A stretch of DNA of 64,000 bases from Actinoplanes lutulentus (GCF_003259845.1 NZ_QLMJ01000013.1:124001-188000), one strand, 5' to 3'. Shown: positions 9,028 to 17,254, numbered from the stretch's first letter. Numbers and translations: made by a program. The notes: a model not told the origin generated them from the letters alone.

Positions 9028-9441
9028 CTAATTTTTCTTCACTGAGTTTTGAGAGAGTTCGGCCAGGGTCTTGTGGTCGACTACACCCTCGATGGCCGCC
9101 TCGACGGCGATCCACACGTCGTGCAGCGCCGTCGCCGCACCGTGATAGACCGCCGTGGACGTGGGTAGCCCCCGGACGGTGGTGAGGGCACCCCCGACGG
9201 CGCGTACCACGTCGCCGACGGTGATCTCCTCGGCCGGGCGGGCCAAGGCGTACCCGCCGTCCACGCCGCGGTGGCTGTGCAACAGCCCGGCGCGGCGCAG
9301 ATCGAGCAGGATTCCTTGCAGAAAGCTGAGCGGGATGTCCTGGACAGCAGCCAGTCCAGCGGCTTTGACCAGGTGGGGGTGCTCGGCGGTGACCGCCAGC
9401 ATCGCGCGTACGGCGTAGTCCGTGCGAGCCGATACGTACAC
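9028..9441 (-). CDS. Rrf2-family transcriptional regulator lacking cysteines
   Basis: This 137-residue winged-helix regulator has the Rrf2 N-terminal signature (ARTDYAVRAMLAV), recognition region (FLQGILLDLRRAGLLHSHRGVDGGYALARP) and dimerisation helix. There is not one cysteine, so it cannot hold the Cys-ligated cluster of IscR/NsrR. Among known Rrf2 proteins this resembles the CymR (cysteine metabolism) mode, which senses through partners or ligands. GTG start with GGGAGGGGG upstream. It is first in the operon with the sulfonate-type transporter, 8 nt ahead of the binding protein, so it most likely represses this operon and itself. Confidence 0.9.
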   Translation of the reverse strand: MYVSARTDYAVRAMLAVTAEHPHLVKAAGLAAVQDIPLSFLQGILLDLRRAGLLHSHRGVDGGYALARPAEEITVGDVVRAVGGALTTVRGLPTSTAVYHGAATALHDVWIAVEAAIEGVVDHKTLAELSQNSVKKN

Positions 9442-9474
9442 GGCTGTCCGCCCCCTCCCGTGAATCCTCGCTAT

Positions 9475-9523
9475 ACCTATCTTCTGGATGGGAATAGTGG
9501 AACAGATAGGTTTGGTGCGTCAA
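9475..9523 (-). promoter_or_regulatory. Rrf2-transporter operon promoter with flanking inverted repeat
   Basis: On the minus strand TTGACG (9523-9518) is followed by an 18-bp spacer and CACTAT (9499-9494), a plausible -35/-10 pair. The octamer ACCTATCT occurs at 9475-9482 and its inverted copy AGATAGGT at 9504-9511. One arm lies in the spacer and one just downstream of the -10, the layout expected for an autorepressor operator. Confidence 0.55.
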
Positions 9524-9663
9524 GCCCTGTGACGGGGGCAACACGTTCGTGGATGGCTCGCAAAGATCGGCGGATCGGGATATCGACGCATTTACTCCGC
9601 GTCATCGCCCCGCTACACCGATGACTACCGCGCGGATCCGTTCCAACACGCTAGATTCGTACC

Positions 9664-10971
9664 GTGGCGCCCAGAATCAAGATCCCCGCGACGAAATATC
9701 CGGTCGAGCGATTCACCCTCGGCAACGGTCTGCGTGTGGTCCTCTCTCCGGATCGCAGCGCCCCGGTGGTCGGCGTGGCCGTCGTCTATGACGTCGGCAT
9801 CCGCAGCGAACCGGAAGGCCGTACAGGCTTCGCCCACCTCTTCGAGCACCTGATGTTCCAGGGCTCGGCGAACCTGGAGAAGCTGGCCCACTTCAGGCAC
9901 GTGCAAGGCGCCGGTGGCTCCTTCAACGGATCCACCCACCTGGATTACACGGACTACTACGAGGTGCTGCCATCCGGCGGCCTCGAACGCGCGCTCTTCC
10001 TCGAGGCCGACCGCATGCGCGGGCCCCGCCTCACCGAGGAGAACCTGCGCAACCAGGTGGACGTGGTCAAGGAAGAGATCAGGGTCAACGTTCTGAACCG
10101 GCCGTACGGCGGGTTCCCCTGGCTCAAACTGCCGCCGGTCATGTTCACCACGTTCGCCAACGCCCACGACGGGTACGGCTCGTTCGAGGACCTGGAGAGC
10201 GCCACCGTCGAGGACGCACAGGGCTTCTTCGACCGCTACTACGCCTGCGGCAACGCGGTCCTCTCGGTCGCCGGCGACTTCGACGTGGCACAGGCCACCG
10301 CGATGATCGAGCGGCACTTCGGCGGCGTGGAGGCGCGCCCCGCGCCGGTGCTGCCGGACTTCGACGAGCCCGGCCTCACCGCGGAGCGGCGGGAGACCTA
10401 CATCGACCGCATCGCGCCGCTGCCCGCCGTCGCGGGGGCCTGGGGCGTTCCGGACCCGATCGGGCACTTCGACCGTTACCTGCCGTACTCGGTGCTCGCC
10501 GAGGTTCTCACCGACGGCGACGCCTCCCGTCTCGTGGAGCGGCTGGTCCAGCGCGACCGGACGGCGACCACGCTCGGCGGCTACATCGGCTTCATGGGCG
10601 ACGAGTACCAGGTGCGCAACCCCACCGCGCTGCTGCTGCAGGCCCACCTGCCTCCCGGCGGCGACGCCGGCAAGGTGCTGCAGACCATCGACGAGGAGCT
10701 CGACCGCCTGGTCACCGACGGCCTCAAGCCCGGTGAGCTGGACCGCACGCAGGCCCGGATGGCGACCCGCCTGCTGCAGAGCACCGACGACGTGCTCGGC
10801 CGGGCCCAGCCGATGGCGGTCCTGGAGCTGCAACGCGGCCGGCCGGGTCTGCTCAACGAACTGCCCAAGCTGATCAGCGAGGTGACCGGCGACCAGATCG
10901 TCGCCGCCGCGGCCACCCTGCGCCCGGAAAACCGTGCCAGCGTCGAAGTCATCCCGGGAGCTGCCGCATGA
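9664..10971 (+). CDS. M16 zinc metallopeptidase (active subunit)
   Basis: This 435-residue peptidase of the mitochondrial-processing/pitrilysin family has the inverted zinc motif HxxEH, seen as H58-LF-E61-H62. Two M16 half-domains span the length. The gene probably makes leaderless mRNA: TAGATT at 9652-9657 lies 6 nt before the GTG start and there is no ribosome binding site. The next gene overlaps by ATGA and encodes a homolog without the zinc motif, as in the paired bacterial M16B proteins. Substrates are unknown. Confidence 0.92.
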   Translation: MAPRIKIPATKYPVERFTLGNGLRVVLSPDRSAPVVGVAVVYDVGIRSEPEGRTGFAHLFEHLMFQGSANLEKLAHFRHVQGAGGSFNGSTHLDYTDYYEVLPSGGLERALFLEADRMRGPRLTEENLRNQVDVVKEEIRVNVLNRPYGGFPWLKLPPVMFTTFANAHDGYGSFEDLESATVEDAQGFFDRYYACGNAVLSVAGDFDVAQATAMIERHFGGVEARPAPVLPDFDEPGLTAERRETYIDRIAPLPAVAGAWGVPDPIGHFDRYLPYSVLAEVLTDGDASRLVERLVQRDRTATTLGGYIGFMGDEYQVRNPTALLLQAHLPPGGDAGKVLQTIDEELDRLVTDGLKPGELDRTQARMATRLLQSTDDVLGRAQPMAVLELQRGRPGLLNELPKLISEVTGDQIVAAAATLRPENRASVEVIPGAAA

Positions 10972-12287
10972 GCACGACGATCCTGCCCGACCTGGTTCCG
11001 GACGCTGATCTGCACCTGCCTCGCGAGGCGGAGCGCCGGCTGCCCAGCGGCCTGACCGTGATCGCGATCCGCCGCTCCGCGGTGCCCCTGGTCGAGCTGC
11101 GGCTGCGGATCCCGTTCGGCCGGGCGCCGCTGGCCCCGGCCACCCTGCTCTCCCAGGCGCTGTTCACCGGCACCAGCACGCTGTCGAGCATCGACATCGC
11201 CGCCGAACTGCAGGCCGTCGGCGGCAGCCTGGCTGCCAGCCACGACCCGGACCGGCTCCTGATCAGCGGCAACGCGCTCGCCGACGGGCTGGACCGGACG
11301 CTGGAACTGCTCGCCGGTTCGCTGACCGACGCCACGTACCCGGTCGAGGAAGTGGTGACCGAGCGCGAGCGCCTGGCCGACCACATCCAGGTCGCGCTCA
11401 GCCAGCCCGCGCACCTGGCCCGGGTCGCGCTGCTCAAGCGGATCTACGACACCCATCCGTACGCGGTACAGACCCCGACGCCGGACGAGATCCGTGCCGT
11501 CGAGCCGGCCGCGGTGCGCGAGCTGCACGCCGAGCGGGTCCGCCCGGCCGGCGCCACTCTGGTCCTGGTCGGCGACATCGACCCGGACCAGGCCATCGAC
11601 GTCGCGGAGAAGGTGCTCGGCGGCTGGACCGGCGCCGCGCCGGACGGCGTCATCCCGCCCACCCCGTCGATCGCGACCGGCCCGCTGCTGCTCGTCGACC
11701 GGCCCGGCTCGGTGCAGTCGTCGCTGCGGCTGGCGTTGCCGGGCATCACGCGTACCGACCCGGACTACGCCGCCTTCTCGGTCGCCAACCTGATCTTCGG
11801 CGGTTACTTCTCCTCCCGCTGGGTGGAGAACATCCGGGAGGACAAGGGCTACACGTACGGCTCACACTCGGTGATCGAGCACTTCGTGGCCGGTTCCAGC
11901 TGGGTCGGCGCTGCCGAGGTCGCCACCGAGGTGACCGGCCCGTCGTTGCTGGAGACGATCTACGAACTGGGCCGGATCTCCAGCCTCCCGCCCGGCGAGG
12001 AGGAGCTGGAGCAGGCCCGGCGCTACGCCTTGGGCACGCTGCGCCTCGGCATGTCCACCCAGTCCGGGCTGGCCGGCCTGGCCAGCATGTACGCGGGCTT
12101 CGGCCTGCGCCTGGACCACCTGCGCGAGCACTCGGAGAAACTGGCCGCCGTCACCCGTGAGGAGGTCTTCGCGGCCGGAGCGAAATACCTCGCACCCTCG
12201 CGGGCGGTTACCGTTGTCCTCGGCGACGCCGACAAGATCGAGTCGCAACTGTCCGTACTGACGGCCGTGGAGCGCAGCACAGAGTGA
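10968..12287 (+). CDS. M16-family peptidase homolog without the zinc motif
   Basis: This 439-residue M16 fold protein is the partner of the preceding gene (4-nt ATGA overlap). At the position of HxxEH it reads FGRAPLAPATLLSQALF, so it cannot bind catalytic zinc. The C-terminal half retains the family R-Y-like segment (FGGYFSSRWVENIREDKGYTYGSHS), which in M16B pairs contributes substrate-binding residues. The likely role is the non-catalytic subunit of a heterodimer. Confidence 0.9.
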   Translation: MSTTILPDLVPDADLHLPREAERRLPSGLTVIAIRRSAVPLVELRLRIPFGRAPLAPATLLSQALFTGTSTLSSIDIAAELQAVGGSLAASHDPDRLLISGNALADGLDRTLELLAGSLTDATYPVEEVVTERERLADHIQVALSQPAHLARVALLKRIYDTHPYAVQTPTPDEIRAVEPAAVRELHAERVRPAGATLVLVGDIDPDQAIDVAEKVLGGWTGAAPDGVIPPTPSIATGPLLLVDRPGSVQSSLRLALPGITRTDPDYAAFSVANLIFGGYFSSRWVENIREDKGYTYGSHSVIEHFVAGSSWVGAAEVATEVTGPSLLETIYELGRISSLPPGEEELEQARRYALGTLRLGMSTQSGLAGLASMYAGFGLRLDHLREHSEKLAAVTREEVFAAGAKYLAPSRAVTVVLGDADKIESQLSVLTAVERSTE

Positions 12288-13255
12288 CCGAACCTGAACA
12301 GCCAGACCTGGGGGAGCAACCCGGTACCCCGCCGCTGGCCCGTACCACCCTGGACCGTGCCGCGCACCGGCGGAAGGACGAGGCCTGGCTGGCCGACGCC
12401 TGGACGCGCGGCCTGGTCCTGGTCGTCGACCTCGCCAAGGGCGGCCGTGCCCTGGTGACCGACCGCCCGGACGACGGCGTCGCACTGATCCTGGTGCCGT
12501 CGTCGCAGGCGCCGGACGCCGCGCAGGAGCCGTGGTTCCTCGGTGTGGACGCCGGCGGCGTCCCGATCTGGACCGTGGACGCCCCGGTCGAGGCGACCGG
12601 TGACCAGCGGGCGGCCACCCTGCGCGAGATCGGCCATCTGCTCGACGACCGGGACGCCGGCCTGTTCACCGCGGCTGCCGCACTGGGCAACTGGCATCGC
12701 AGTCACGGGTTCTCGCCGCGTACCGGCAAGCCCACCACGGTGGTCGAGGCCGGCTGGGCCCGTGCTGACGACGAGGGCCAGCTGATGTGGCCGCGTACCG
12801 ACCCGGCGATGATCGTGCTGGTGCACGACGGTGTCGCCGGGCCGGCCGGTCGCTGTCTGCTCGGGCACAACGCGTCCTGGCCGACCGGCGCGGACGGCGT
12901 ACGCCGGTTCTCCTGCCTCGCCGGTTACGTGGAGCCCGGGGAGTCGTCCGAGGCCGCGGTCGTCCGCGAGGTGCACGAGGAGGTCGGGATCCGGCTGAGC
13001 TCGCTGCATTACGTGGGCAGCCAGTCCTGGCCGTTCCCGGGCTCGCTGATGCTCGGCTTCCACGCGGTCGCCGACCCTGGTCAGCCGTTCGTGCTCGACC
13101 CGGAGGAGATCGACGAGGCGCACTGGTTCACCCGGGACGCGATCGCCAAGATGATCGCCGGCGGTTACATCGATCCGGAGAGCGGCGTGCCGATGAGCCT
13201 GCCCATGCGGTCGTCGATCGCCTTCTATCTCGTCGAGAAGTGGCTGCGGGGTTAA
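12284..13255 (+). CDS. nudC: NudC-like NAD(H) pyrophosphatase / Nudix hydrolase lacking zinc-ribbon cysteines
   Basis: This is a 323-residue NudC homolog. The Nudix box begins GYVEPGESSEAAVVREVHEEVGI at about residue 215, and the NADH-specific SQxWPFPxS motif follows (SQSWPFPGS). NudC cleaves NADH/NAD and removes NAD caps from RNA. The usual FCPRCG zinc ribbon reads FSPRTG, and the second Cys pair is replaced by WARADDEGQ, so all four zinc ligands are gone. GTG start overlaps the previous stop (GTGA). Position next to adnB, mycoredoxin and uvrD2 matches M. tuberculosis nudC (Rv3199c). Confidence 0.88.
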   Translation: MTEPEQPDLGEQPGTPPLARTTLDRAAHRRKDEAWLADAWTRGLVLVVDLAKGGRALVTDRPDDGVALILVPSSQAPDAAQEPWFLGVDAGGVPIWTVDAPVEATGDQRAATLREIGHLLDDRDAGLFTAAAALGNWHRSHGFSPRTGKPTTVVEAGWARADDEGQLMWPRTDPAMIVLVHDGVAGPAGRCLLGHNASWPTGADGVRRFSCLAGYVEPGESSEAAVVREVHEEVGIRLSSLHYVGSQSWPFPGSLMLGFHAVADPGQPFVLDPEEIDEAHWFTRDAIAKMIAGGYIDPESGVPMSLPMRSSIAFYLVEKWLRG

Positions 13256-13301
13256 CAGAAACTTTTTCTGATTCGGTGGCAACCTGAGTGGGGTCCCGCA
13301 G

Positions 13302-13320
13302 CGTCTTGGATACAAAGACG
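13302..13320 (+). promoter_or_regulatory. Inverted repeat in the PhyH-gene promoter
   Basis: CGTCTT-GGATACA-AAGACG is a 6-bp inverted repeat centred on a -10-like TACAAA, immediately upstream of the ribosome binding site (GAGAGGGGAA) of the dioxygenase gene. It is a candidate operator. Confidence 0.4.
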
Positions 13321-13332
13321 AGAGGGGAACCG

Positions 13333-14199
13333 ATGACCCAGGTGGAAGCCCCGGCGTGGACGCCCATGTCCGCCCAGGAGCGGGAGGCGTTCGAGCGGGA
13401 CGGCTACATCGTCGTGCCGTCGGTGCTCAGTGAGAGCGAGATCGCGGCCGGTCGGGCCGCGATTCTGGGGTACTACGACAGGGTGAAGGCCGAGGGCGGT
13501 GCGCTGCACCAGCTCTCCCCGGTCGCCCACGTGCCCGAGCTGGCCTTCCTGCTCGATCACCCCAAAGCTTTCAAGTACATCTGGTCGTTGCTCGGGTGGA
13601 ACGTGCACGTCTACCACTCGCACATCGACGTGCACCCCCAGCTGCACGAGAAGCAGAAGGAATGGTGGCACTGGCACCAGGACGGCGGCCGGCAGAACCG
13701 GGAGATCGAGACCGACCCGCGGCCGATGATGTCGGTGAAGCTGGCGTACTGGTTCTCCGACGTGAGCGAGACCGGCCGGGGCAACTTCACCGTCCTGCCC
13801 GGCAGCCACAAGACCAACTGGCTGCCCGGCCCGCCGAGCCGCGGTGTCTCGTGGCCGCAGCCCGAGGGTGCCGTCCAGATCACCGCGAACGCGGGTGACC
13901 TGGTGGTCTTCGACCGCCGCATCTGGCACGCCCGGTCGGACAACTACTCCGACATCACGCGCGTCGGCGCGTTCTTCGGCTACACCCCGCGCTGGATCGC
14001 GATCCGCGACGAGGTCGCGGACCTGCCGGCCCAGCCGGCGTGGAACGGTTTCAGCGAGGTCCAGAAGCAGCTGCTCGGCGGGTTCGGCGCCGGTGACGGT
14101 GACCACCAGTGGGGTCACTACCCGGAGACCACTCCGCTGTACGGCGCGCTGAAGGAGCGGGGCCTGCTCGATTCGAGCATCCCGGCGCTGATTCCGTAA
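13333..14199 (+). CDS. Phytanoyl-CoA dioxygenase (PhyH) family protein
   Basis: This 288-residue Fe(II)/2-oxoglutarate-dependent dioxygenase has the metal-binding HxD in WHWHQDGG (about H115 and D117) and a distal His in IWHARSDN (about 199), followed by the 2-oxoglutarate Arg region. The ATG at 13333 follows GAGAGGGGAACCG; an in-frame upstream extension has no ribosome binding site. Substrate is unknown: actinobacterial members hydroxylate anything from fatty acyl groups to ectoine or secondary metabolites. It is monocistronic, with its own promoter and terminator. Confidence 0.88.
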   Translation: MTQVEAPAWTPMSAQEREAFERDGYIVVPSVLSESEIAAGRAAILGYYDRVKAEGGALHQLSPVAHVPELAFLLDHPKAFKYIWSLLGWNVHVYHSHIDVHPQLHEKQKEWWHWHQDGGRQNREIETDPRPMMSVKLAYWFSDVSETGRGNFTVLPGSHKTNWLPGPPSRGVSWPQPEGAVQITANAGDLVVFDRRIWHARSDNYSDITRVGAFFGYTPRWIAIRDEVADLPAQPAWNGFSEVQKQLLGGFGAGDGDHQWGHYPETTPLYGALKERGLLDSSIPALIP

Positions 14200-14211
14200 T
14201 CGGGGGAATGA

Positions 14212-14243
14212 AAAAGGGGCCGTTCGTGAGAACGGCCCCTTTT
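14212..14243. terminator. Bidirectional intrinsic terminator
   Basis: AAAAGGGGCCGTTC-GTGA-GAACGGCCCCTTTT is a 14-bp perfect stem with A/T tails on both strands. It serves the rightward PhyH gene and the leftward mycoredoxin gene, which ends at 14251. Confidence 0.92.
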
Positions 14244-14250
14244 CGTTCGA

Positions 14251-14493
14251 TCAGGCGCTGATCGCCGACAGGTGCTGCTTGACCTGCACGATCGACGGGT
14301 TGGTCAGCGCGGACCCGTCAGCGAACTTGAGCGTCGGAACGGTCTGGTTGCCGCCGTTCACGCTGCGGACGAACTCGGCCGAGGCCTCGTCCGCCTCGAT
14401 GTCCACGACGTCGTAGGCGATGCCCTCGCGGTCGAGCTGGCTCTTCAAGCGGTGGCAGTACCCACACCAGGACGTCGAGTACATGGTCAGCAT
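14251..14493 (-). CDS. mrx1: Mycoredoxin (Mrx1-type glutaredoxin)
   Basis: This 80-residue thioredoxin-fold protein has the CGYC active site at about residues 10-13 (STSWCGYCHRLK), the mycoredoxin signature that reduces mycothiol mixed disulfides with mycothiol as electron donor. The cis-Pro motif TVPTLKF is present. ATG start with AAGGAG about 10 nt upstream. It is divergent from uvrD2, the same pairing as Rv3198A/uvrD2 in M. tuberculosis. A SigR-type promoter lies directly upstream. Confidence 0.92.
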   Translation of the reverse strand: MLTMYSTSWCGYCHRLKSQLDREGIAYDVVDIEADEASAEFVRSVNGGNQTVPTLKFADGSALTNPSIVQVKQHLSAISA

Positions 14494-14544
14494 CGGTCAG
14501 GGCTCCTTCGATCCTCGTCACACGGCGGTGCGGCTGAGAAGCAC

Positions 14545-14571
14545 AACACCCGCCAGGGGTGTCATGATTCC
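14545..14571 (-). promoter_or_regulatory. SigR-type promoter for mycoredoxin
   Basis: On the minus strand GGGAAT (GGAAT at 14571-14567) is followed by 19 nt and GTT (14547-14545). This matches the actinobacterial SigR/SigH consensus GGAAT-N18/19-GTT. The -35 lies just before the uvrD2 GTG start on the other strand. Confidence 0.65.
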
Positions 14572-14576
14572 CTACC

Positions 14577-16727
14577 GTGTTACCTGATGCGGTGTTAGCC
14601 GGGCTCGACCCTGATCAGCGTACGGCTGTGACCGCCCCGGCCGGACCGGTCTGCATCCTGGCCGGCGCCGGTACCGGCAAGACCCGGGCGATCACGCACC
14701 GGATCGCGTACCGGACGTCGAACGGCGAGATCAGCCCCCGGCACGTGCTCGCGGTGACCTTCACCGCCCGTGCCGCGGCCGAGATGCGGGCACGGCTCAC
14801 CGCCCTGGGCGCCGGTGGCGTGCAGGCCCGCACGTTCCACGCCGCAGCCCTGCGCCAGGTGCGCTACTTCGCGCCGCGGCTGCTGGAGGGCCGCGCGATG
14901 CCCGAGCTGATGGAAAGCAAGATCCGGGTGGTCGGCCTCGCGGCCGCCAAGGCAGGGGTACGCACGGACCGCGCCGCCGCCCGAGACCTGGCAAGTGAGA
15001 TCGAGTGGTCCAAGTCGTCCCTGGTCGAACCCGGCGAGTACGTCGTGGCGGCCGCCAAGGCGCTGCGAGAGCCCCCGGTCGACTCGGCCAAGGTCGCCGA
15101 GGTCTTCGCCGCCTACGAGTCGCTCAAGCGCCGCCAGGGCGTGATCGACTTCGAGGACCTGCTGCGCGCCGCGGTCTGGGGCATCGAGGAGCACCCGGAC
15201 GTCGGCGAGCAGATCCGCAATCAATACCGGCACTTCGTGGTCGACGAGTACCAGGACGTCAACCCGCTGCAGCAGCGGCTGCTCGAAGCGTGGCTGGGCG
15301 GCCGGGACGACCTCACCGTGGTCGGCGACGCCAGCCAGACGATCTACTCGTTCACCGGCGCTACCTCCGGGTACCTGATCGACTTCCCGCGCCGGCGCCG
15401 GGACGCCGTGGTGGTCCGGCTGGTCCGCGACTACCGCTCGACCCCGCAGGTGGTCGGCCTCGCCAACGCGGTGATCCGGCAGGCCCGGGGCACCGAGGCG
15501 AAACTGCGCCTGGAGCTGGTCGGTCAGCGCCCGTCCGGCCCGGAGCCGGAACTCAAGATCTTCCCGGACGAGCCGGGCGAGGCCGCCGCGGTGGCCCGGC
15601 GATGCCGCGAGCTGATCGCGGGCGGGACGCCGGCCAGCGAGATCGCGGTGCTCTTCCGGACCAACGCGCAGTCCGAGTCGTACGAGGAGGCGCTCGCCGA
15701 CGCCGAGGTCCCGTACGTGGTCCGCGGCGGCGAACGGTTCTTCGAACGCACCGAGGTCCGCCGGGCGATGATCGCGCTGCGCGCCGCCGTGCGTTCGATC
15801 CCGGGGGAGACCCCGCTGGTCCAGGCGGTCGTGGAGGGGCTGGCGGGTACCGGCTGGAACCGGGACCAGCCACCGCCGGGCGGCGCCGCCCGCGAGCAGT
15901 GGGAGGCACTCGCGGCGCTGGTCACCCTCGCCGAGGAGTACGCGGCGACGCCGGAGATCCTGCCGATAGGCGAAGCCGGCCGGGTGCAGCGTGAGGTGAC
16001 GCTCTCGGCGTTCAACGACGAGCTGGCCCGCCGCGCCGAGCAGCAGCACGCGCCGACCGTGGCGGGCGTGACCCTCGCCTCGCTGCACTCGGCGAAGGGC
16101 CTGGAATGGGACGCGGTCTTCCTGGTCGGCCTCGCCGACGGAACACTGCCGACGACGTACGCGAAAACGCCCGACCAGCTGGAGGAGGAGCGCAGGCTCC
16201 TGTACGTGGGTGTGACCAGGGCGCGGCAGTGCCTCTGGCTCTCGTACGGCCAGTCCCGCGCCCCTGGTGGCCGTCCGCGCCGCCCGTGCCGGTTCCTGCC
16301 GCAGCTGGAGCGTTCCGGCGGCCACACCGCCGACCGGGGTGAGCACGGCACCACCAGCAGTCGGAAACCCGACCGCCGCCGCCCGCAGGTCTCCTCCTGC
16401 CGGATCTGCGGTGCCACGCTGCTGGCCGGCGCGGACCGCAAACTGGGCCGCTGCCCGACCTGCCCGTCCGACATCGACGAGGACCTGTACGAGCGTCTCC
16501 AGGTGTGGCGGGCGAACACCGCTGCGAGTCTGAAAGTTCCTGCGTACGTGGTATTCACCGACGCGACCCTGGTGGCGGTGGCGGAGCGCCGGCCGGCCGG
16601 GCCCGCGCAGCTGGTCGCGATCGCCGGAATCGGCCCGCGAAAGCTCGGTCAGTACGGCGAGGCGGTCTTCGCTCTGGTGGCCGGAGCGAGCCCTGATGAT
16701 CTCGCTGAAAAAAACTTCGAAAGTTAG
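14577..16727 (+). CDS. uvrD2: UvrD2 DNA helicase with tetracysteine and HRDC domains
   Basis: This 716-residue SF1A helicase has Walker A GAGTGKT at 30-36 and DEYQDVN near 222, with motif VI YVGVTRARQ near 545. After the helicase core comes a four-cysteine module (CRIC...CPTC, about 607-627) and a C-terminal HRDC domain (about 640-716). This is the mycobacterial UvrD2 arrangement, where the tetracysteine linker is needed for helicase activity. GTG start without a strong ribosome binding site; the transcript may be leaderless (CATGAT 8 nt upstream). The stop lies only 4 bp upstream of the whiB7 promoter element. Confidence 0.92.
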   Translation: MLPDAVLAGLDPDQRTAVTAPAGPVCILAGAGTGKTRAITHRIAYRTSNGEISPRHVLAVTFTARAAAEMRARLTALGAGGVQARTFHAAALRQVRYFAPRLLEGRAMPELMESKIRVVGLAAAKAGVRTDRAAARDLASEIEWSKSSLVEPGEYVVAAAKALREPPVDSAKVAEVFAAYESLKRRQGVIDFEDLLRAAVWGIEEHPDVGEQIRNQYRHFVVDEYQDVNPLQQRLLEAWLGGRDDLTVVGDASQTIYSFTGATSGYLIDFPRRRRDAVVVRLVRDYRSTPQVVGLANAVIRQARGTEAKLRLELVGQRPSGPEPELKIFPDEPGEAAAVARRCRELIAGGTPASEIAVLFRTNAQSESYEEALADAEVPYVVRGGERFFERTEVRRAMIALRAAVRSIPGETPLVQAVVEGLAGTGWNRDQPPPGGAAREQWEALAALVTLAEEYAATPEILPIGEAGRVQREVTLSAFNDELARRAEQQHAPTVAGVTLASLHSAKGLEWDAVFLVGLADGTLPTTYAKTPDQLEEERRLLYVGVTRARQCLWLSYGQSRAPGGRPRRPCRFLPQLERSGGHTADRGEHGTTSSRKPDRRRPQVSSCRICGATLLAGADRKLGRCPTCPSDIDEDLYERLQVWRANTAASLKVPAYVVFTDATLVAVAERRPAGPAQLVAIAGIGPRKLGQYGEAVFALVAGASPDDLAEKNFES

Positions 16728-16731
16728 TCCG

Positions 16732-16769
16732 TTAATTCGTTTGCCCTCCGCTGTAGGGCAGGCATAGCC
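16732..16769 (+). promoter_or_regulatory. whiB7 promoter with AT-rich WhiB7-binding element
   Basis: TTAATT (16732-16737) is followed by exactly 3 bp (CGT), then the -35 TTGCCC (16741-16746), a 16-bp spacer and a -10-like CATAGC (16763-16768). Mycobacterial WhiB7 activates SigA promoters through an AT-rich patch 3 bp upstream of the -35, contacted by its AT-hook; the geometry here is the same. This implies autoregulation. Confidence 0.65.
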
Positions 16770-16847
16770 TCAGAACACACCTTGGCGAGCGGCTCCGCCC
16801 GCCAAGATTCAGGACACGAGTGCAACGTTATGGAGGAGGTGGCACTG

Positions 16848-17111
16848 ATGAAGCTCAACATGATGATTCCGTCGATGCTGCCGTCTGCAGTTTGCTCGCA
16901 GTCCGCCCCCGCTACTTCCGCTCTGCTTGTTGCTGAGCGGGCTGTTTCTCCGTGGGCGCACCAGGCTCCGGTCCAGGCCGAGCTGGGCAAAACCGTTCTG
17001 GTGCTCGTCGATGGAAACAAGGGGACCACTGGCTTCAGTGGCAATGCCATCTCGCGTAAGCGCTACACGGATGGTGGCAGCGGTGTCCCGCCTCGAGGAA
17101 GGCCGGTCTGA
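16848..17111 (+). CDS. Leader ORF (uORF) upstream of whiB7
   Basis: This 87-codon ORF begins with ATG preceded by GGAGGAGG about 7 nt upstream, a better ribosome binding site than most genes here. Its stop (TGA 17109-17111) lies 25 nt before the attenuator stem. The predicted peptide (MKLNMMIPSMLPSAVCSQSA at the start) looks like no known protein family. whiB7 leaders in mycobacteria and Streptomyces contain translated uORFs whose stalling under ribosome-targeting antibiotics relieves termination. This ORF is long for that role and its exact stalling codons are unknown. Confidence 0.6.
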   Translation: MKLNMMIPSMLPSAVCSQSAPATSALLVAERAVSPWAHQAPVQAELGKTVLVLVDGNKGTTGFSGNAISRKRYTDGGSGVPPRGRPV

Positions 17112-17135
17112 TCAACAGACCTCCGGCTCACCTCG

Positions 17136-17179
17136 AGGCCGCGGAACCCGATAACCGGGATCCGCGGCCTTAATTTTTT
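17136..17179 (+). terminator. whiB7 leader attenuator (intrinsic terminator)
   Basis: The stem AGGCCGCGGA (17136-17145) pairs perfectly with TCCGCGGCCT (17161-17170), with an inner CCCG/CGGG stem, and is followed by TTAATTTTTT. This is a strong Rho-independent terminator placed 75 nt before the whiB7 ATG. An upstream hairpin (GGTCTG-ATCAA-CAGACC, 17105-17121) lies between the uORF end and the terminator and could take part in switching. Confidence 0.85.
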
Positions 17180-17254
17180 GCCGGCTCACCCGCCGGTGTT
17201 CGACCCGTATCGCGATCCAGAAGATCGAGAAGAAGAGAGAGGTGACCGGGCTTT

